Shown here: piece after piece, positions 6,636 to 8,249 of the stretch | Layout of the letters: every line of letters begins with the position of its first letter | How positions within the stretch are numbered: the stretch's first letter is position 1 | Assembly: GCA_036501345.1 (NCBI GenBank) | Contig: DASYAN010000223.1 | Span: 1-8,249, forward strand | Direction of reading: 5' to 3' | Length of the DNA: 8,249 nucleotides | DNA from: DASYAN01 sp036501345 | GTDB taxonomy: Bacteria > Chloroflexota > Ktedonobacteria > Ktedonobacterales > Ktedonobacteraceae | Notes under the pieces: model-generated | The model's database searches: none | What the model saw: the letters and a program-made list of their open reading frames with translations, nothing else | What the model was told of the DNA's origin: nothing | Program-made: the position numbers and the translations under genes

Positions 6636-6681
6636 AACAGAAAGAAAAGCCTTGACCTCAGCAACGAGCTTATTTCAAGGC
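6636..6681 (-). terminator. Predicted intrinsic terminator after the protease gene
   Basis: On the minus strand GCCTTGA (6681-6675) and TCAAGGC (6655-6649) form a perfect 7-bp stem with a 19-nt loop, followed by the T-rich tract TTTTCTTTCTGTT (6648-6636). It lies about 80 nt after the protease stop codon and just before the pheA promoter. It should separate the protease transcript from the aromatic cluster. The long loop makes it less than ideal. A second small stem, CCCTTT/AAAGGG near 6735-6754, has no T-run. Confidence 0.55.
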
Positions 6682-6760
6682 GTCTCAATCGTTCCCAATA
6701 CTGATACAGCTATGCTAAATGGGTGCAGTTCCCCTTTATTCCAGCAAAGGGCCTATATCT

Positions 6761-7753
6761 TTACGTCCGCTGAGCCTTGCTGTAAAGCGCATACCAGACA
6801 TCATCATAGTACGGAGAGAACATGTGCCCAGGCTGCATACTGCTGGTGAAGTCGTTATGACCGTTAAGGTACCAATTGCCGCTGACCTTAATGAACCAAG
6901 GACCACCGCTAGAGCCGCCAGTCATATTGCAAGGAATGGAGACTACTGTGCCACCCTCTTCCTGCCAGGTTTTGCCTAAGGAATCCTCACAGGACTGTCT
7001 AGTCTGACCATCGAAGGGATGAGCGGCGGGATAGCCATAAGCATAGAAGGATTGGTTAGCAGGTTGATTATAGGCCCAACCAGCACCACCAACGATGTCG
7101 GTCAAGATACCCTGACTACTGGGAGAAACAATGACCATGCCCAAGTCATAATAATAGTTATAATGATAGCCATCAGGCGTGGAGTCAATCCACTGGGAAG
7201 GAGCCTCCAAATCGCGAGCAGCCCAGCAACCATAAGGCGTGTTGCCGTTGTCATACAAAGGGCAAAAAATCAGGTTCTGTACCCAGCTGCCACCCCAGTA
7301 GAGGCAGTGGCCAGCGGTGTCAATAACACTGCGATTGAGACTTCTGACGGCCGTACCAGAGCAGACAATAGCTTGACCAGCATCGTTGGTAAAAAAGAGT
7401 TTCCCAACGGTCGAGAGGGGATACGAAGGGTCTCCATTGCGCGGGAGCTGCCCTTGTTGCTGGGTTCCCTTACTCGGACTTTTGTCACTGTTTCCCTGGG
7501 TAAGATTGGGAACATTGCCGATCAGTTGATCGGCATCGATGGCATCACGCATGCGAGCCACTGTCCAATCCTTGACGATGTCGGGAGTTGTATCCACCGG
7601 GTGCTCAATGATGGTCTCAGAATGAGTTGTCACCGAAGTGTAGAGAAAACTCACAAGTGCAATCAGGTACCCCTGGTAGACTAGAGCAAGCAAGCAAAGA
7701 AAAATCTTGCCAGCCAGGGGTAGTTGGATGAGTCTAGGCTGTCGTGGCATCAT
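6761..7753 (-). CDS. Membrane-anchored trypsin-like (S1 family) serine protease
   Basis: With the start used here the protein has 330 residues. A short basic N-terminus is followed by a hydrophobic segment (about 16-40) that acts as a signal anchor or uncleaved signal peptide, then a Ser/Gln-rich linker containing WTVARMRDA, and a chymotrypsin-like domain from about 115. The catalytic triad is visible: H149 in DTAGHCL, D203 in YYDLGMV and S282 in GGSSGGPW. Six cysteines outside the membrane, including the pair on either side of H149 that matches the classic 42-58 disulphide, fit an extracellular location. Substrate specificity is unknown. The start is uncertain: ATG codons at 7768, 7753 and 7750 are in frame, and GAGAGG just before 7753 favours 7753 or 7750. 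A truncated duplicate of the anchor region lies immediately upstream. G+C is about 55% in one sample. The protease has no obvious link to the aromatic genes. Confidence 0.87.
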   Translation of the reverse strand: MMPRQPRLIQLPLAGKIFLCLLALVYQGYLIALVSFLYTSVTTHSETIIEHPVDTTPDIVKDWTVARMRDAIDADQLIGNVPNLTQGNSDKSPSKGTQQQGQLPRNGDPSYPLSTVGKLFFTNDAGQAIVCSGTAVRSLNRSVIDTAGHCLYWGGSWVQNLIFCPLYDNGNTPYGCWAARDLEAPSQWIDSTPDGYHYNYYYDLGMVIVSPSSQGILTDIVGGAGWAYNQPANQSFYAYGYPAAHPFDGQTRQSCEDSLGKTWQEEGGTVVSIPCNMTGGSSGGPWFIKVSGNWYLNGHNDFTSSMQPGHMFSPYYDDVWYALYSKAQRT

Positions 7754-8083
7754 GCCTCTCTCTTTCATCAACAACAATGGTACAAACTAGGCAGGAGGAC
7801 GTCGCGGATGCTGTTTCCCTCGATCGAGAGTATCGACGTTCGGCAAATCGGCGGGTTTAGCATCGCGCATTTTGTCTGCTGTCCAATACTTGAGGGCCTC
7901 ATCGGGATCAGTCTCTACCAAGTGCTTAATGATAGTAGTTGAAGGATCGGGTTTTGAAAAACGCTTACATGCAAACAGGTACGCACCCACAAGCAAACAA
8001 ACAAGGATCACGCCAACCAGAGGTAGTTGGATGGATCTCCATTGTCGTGACATCATGCCCCTCTCTTTCATCAAAGATGGTAC
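7529..8083 (-). repeat. Diverged tandem duplication of the protease leader and anchor region
   Basis: Two copies about 303 bp apart run from a shared GTACCAT in the untranslated leader (7777-7783 and 8077-8083 on the plus strand) through MKERGMM, RQ.R.IQLPL.G, the hydrophobic anchor and the WT...MRDA linker motif (ending near 7529 and 7847). Near the start codons the DNA is roughly 80% identical by eye; further into the linker only the protein-level pattern remains. Divergence that keeps the reading frame and motifs suggests an old duplication with both copies once, or still, translated. Confidence 0.75.
7787..8056 (-). CDS. Short anchored protein, truncated paralogue of the neighbouring protease
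   Basis: This 89-residue ORF starts MMSRQWRSIQLPLVG, almost the same as the protease N-terminus, followed by a hydrophobic segment (about 11-30), an acidic juxtamembrane stretch and YWTADKMRDAKPAD. It ends with PRRPPA and a TAG codon just before the linker region would lead into a protease domain. No catalytic domain is present. It may be a remnant of a full-length tandem protease that lost its 3' part, or a small membrane protein still in use; the intact frame and a ribosome-binding site (GAGAGGGG before the ATG pair at 8056 and 8053) allow the latter. LFAC at 27-30 is a poor lipobox match. An in-frame ATG at 8071 and a TTG at 8140 lack upstream ribosome-binding sites. The 33-bp gap to the protease start suggests cotranscription. 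Confidence 0.55.
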   Translation of the reverse strand: MMSRQWRSIQLPLVGVILVCLLVGAYLFACKRFSKPDPSTTIIKHLVETDPDEALKYWTADKMRDAKPADLPNVDTLDRGKQHPRRPPA

Positions 8084-8096
8084 GGACGGAATACAT

Positions 8097-8133
8097 GTGC
8101 AGGGTACAATGACTGTCATTTCCCTCTCTGCAC
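8097..8133. promoter_or_regulatory. Nested dyad upstream of the short anchored-protein gene
   Basis: GTGCAG (8097-8102) and CTGCAC (8128-8133) form an outer 6-bp dyad, and AATGAC (8108-8113) and GTCATT (8115-8120) form an inner palindrome around one base. The inner loop is too tight for an RNA hairpin by itself, so a DNA-binding site or an outer-stem RNA structure is more likely. It lies in the predicted leader, about 40 bp before the start codon of the short protein. Confidence 0.35.
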
Positions 8134-8159
8134 TTTCCAAGAGCCGCTTTTTCCCAGAA

Positions 8160-8249
8160 TTAGGATCGCGTTTCCTCTATACGATTAAGTATATCAGCAT
8201 TTCCCGACTTTACAAAGATCGGCAAATCATCAACAAGTACAAGTACTCT
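8160..8249 (-). CDS. C-terminal end of an unrecognised gene
   Basis: From the right edge the minus strand is open for 29 codons to a TAA at 8160-8162. The translation includes VLVLVDDLPIFVKSGN followed by ADILNRIEETRS, which reads like real protein: an alternating hydrophobic strand, an acidic turn and a short charged helix. I do not recognise the family, and the start lies outside the window. A chance frame this short cannot be excluded. The gap to the next gene is about 100 bp. Confidence 0.5.
   Translation of the reverse strand, partial: RVLVLVDDLPIFVKSGNADILNRIEETRS
8188..8215 (-). promoter_or_regulatory. Predicted promoter for the short anchored protein and the protease
   Basis: On the minus strand TTGTAA (8210-8215) and TATACT (8188-8193) are 16 bp apart, and TG one base before the -10 box makes it an extended -10 site. 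Transcription would start near 8181, leaving a leader of about 125 nt. The site lies inside the end of the upstream partial gene, which is possible for a downstream gene's promoter but lowers confidence. Confidence 0.45.

Noticed and set aside
7019..7684. 221-residue plus-strand open frame opposite the protease gene
   Set aside because: It is antisense to a protease with an intact catalytic triad, shows no recognisable motif or ribosome-binding context, and is explained by the G+C-rich codon structure of the real gene.
8057..8140. Longer N-terminus for the short anchored protein from TTG 8140
   Set aside because: There is no ribosome-binding site, similarity to the protease begins only at the leader GTACCAT and start-codon region, and the extension lacks a protein-like pattern.

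Overview
The window carries five minus-strand genes centred on aromatic amino acid metabolism. They are flanked on the left by the end of a plus-strand membrane-protein gene and on the right by a minus-strand secreted-protease locus. The DUF2079 C-terminus and the anchored trypsin-like protease with a WTxxxMRxA linker motif remind me of soil Chloroflexota of the Ktedonobacteria type. This is an inference from memory of those families, because the window has no rRNA or other phylogenetic marker. No tRNA, rRNA, insertion sequence, CRISPR array or origin was seen.

Layout, left to right. Positions 2-328 (+) hold the C-terminal 108 residues of a DUF2079 protein. Positions 329-470 are a convergent intergenic region with a nested inverted repeat. 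Next, on the minus strand, are a fold-type I aminotransferase (471-1628), prephenate dehydrogenase tyrA (1726-2610), a 254-bp regulatory gap with a good promoter and a hairpin leader, an enolase-superfamily enzyme of the o-succinylbenzoate synthase/N-succinylamino acid racemase group (2865-3995), a glutamate-cysteine ligase-like carboxylate-amine ligase (3999-5582), and prephenate dehydratase pheA (5678-6565). A terminator and a pheA promoter lie at 6601-6681. Beyond them are an anchored trypsin-like protease (6761-7753), an 89-residue truncated duplicate of its membrane-anchor region (7787-8056), and the last 29 codons of an unrecognised gene running off the right edge (8160-8249).

Transcription of the cluster runs right to left: pheA, ligase, epimerase/OSBS-like enzyme, tyrA, aminotransferase. 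PheA and TyrA draw phenylpyruvate and 4-hydroxyphenylpyruvate from prephenate, and the aminotransferase can convert these keto acids to Phe and Tyr. The unexpected part is the tightly coupled pair in the middle (3-bp gap): a predicted amide-bond-forming ligase and an enzyme from a family that includes N-acylamino acid racemases. No other menaquinone or glutathione genes are visible. One reading is that the cluster makes an amide or dipeptide of an aromatic amino acid, perhaps epimerised. That pathway is a hypothesis.

Base composition supports a mosaic. Hand counts of 60-base samples gave 52% G+C in the DUF2079 gene, 33% in the aminotransferase, 22% in the OSBS-like gene, 40% in the ligase, 48% in pheA and 55% in the protease. 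The four genes at 471-5582 may therefore be an AT-rich cassette placed downstream of a resident pheA.
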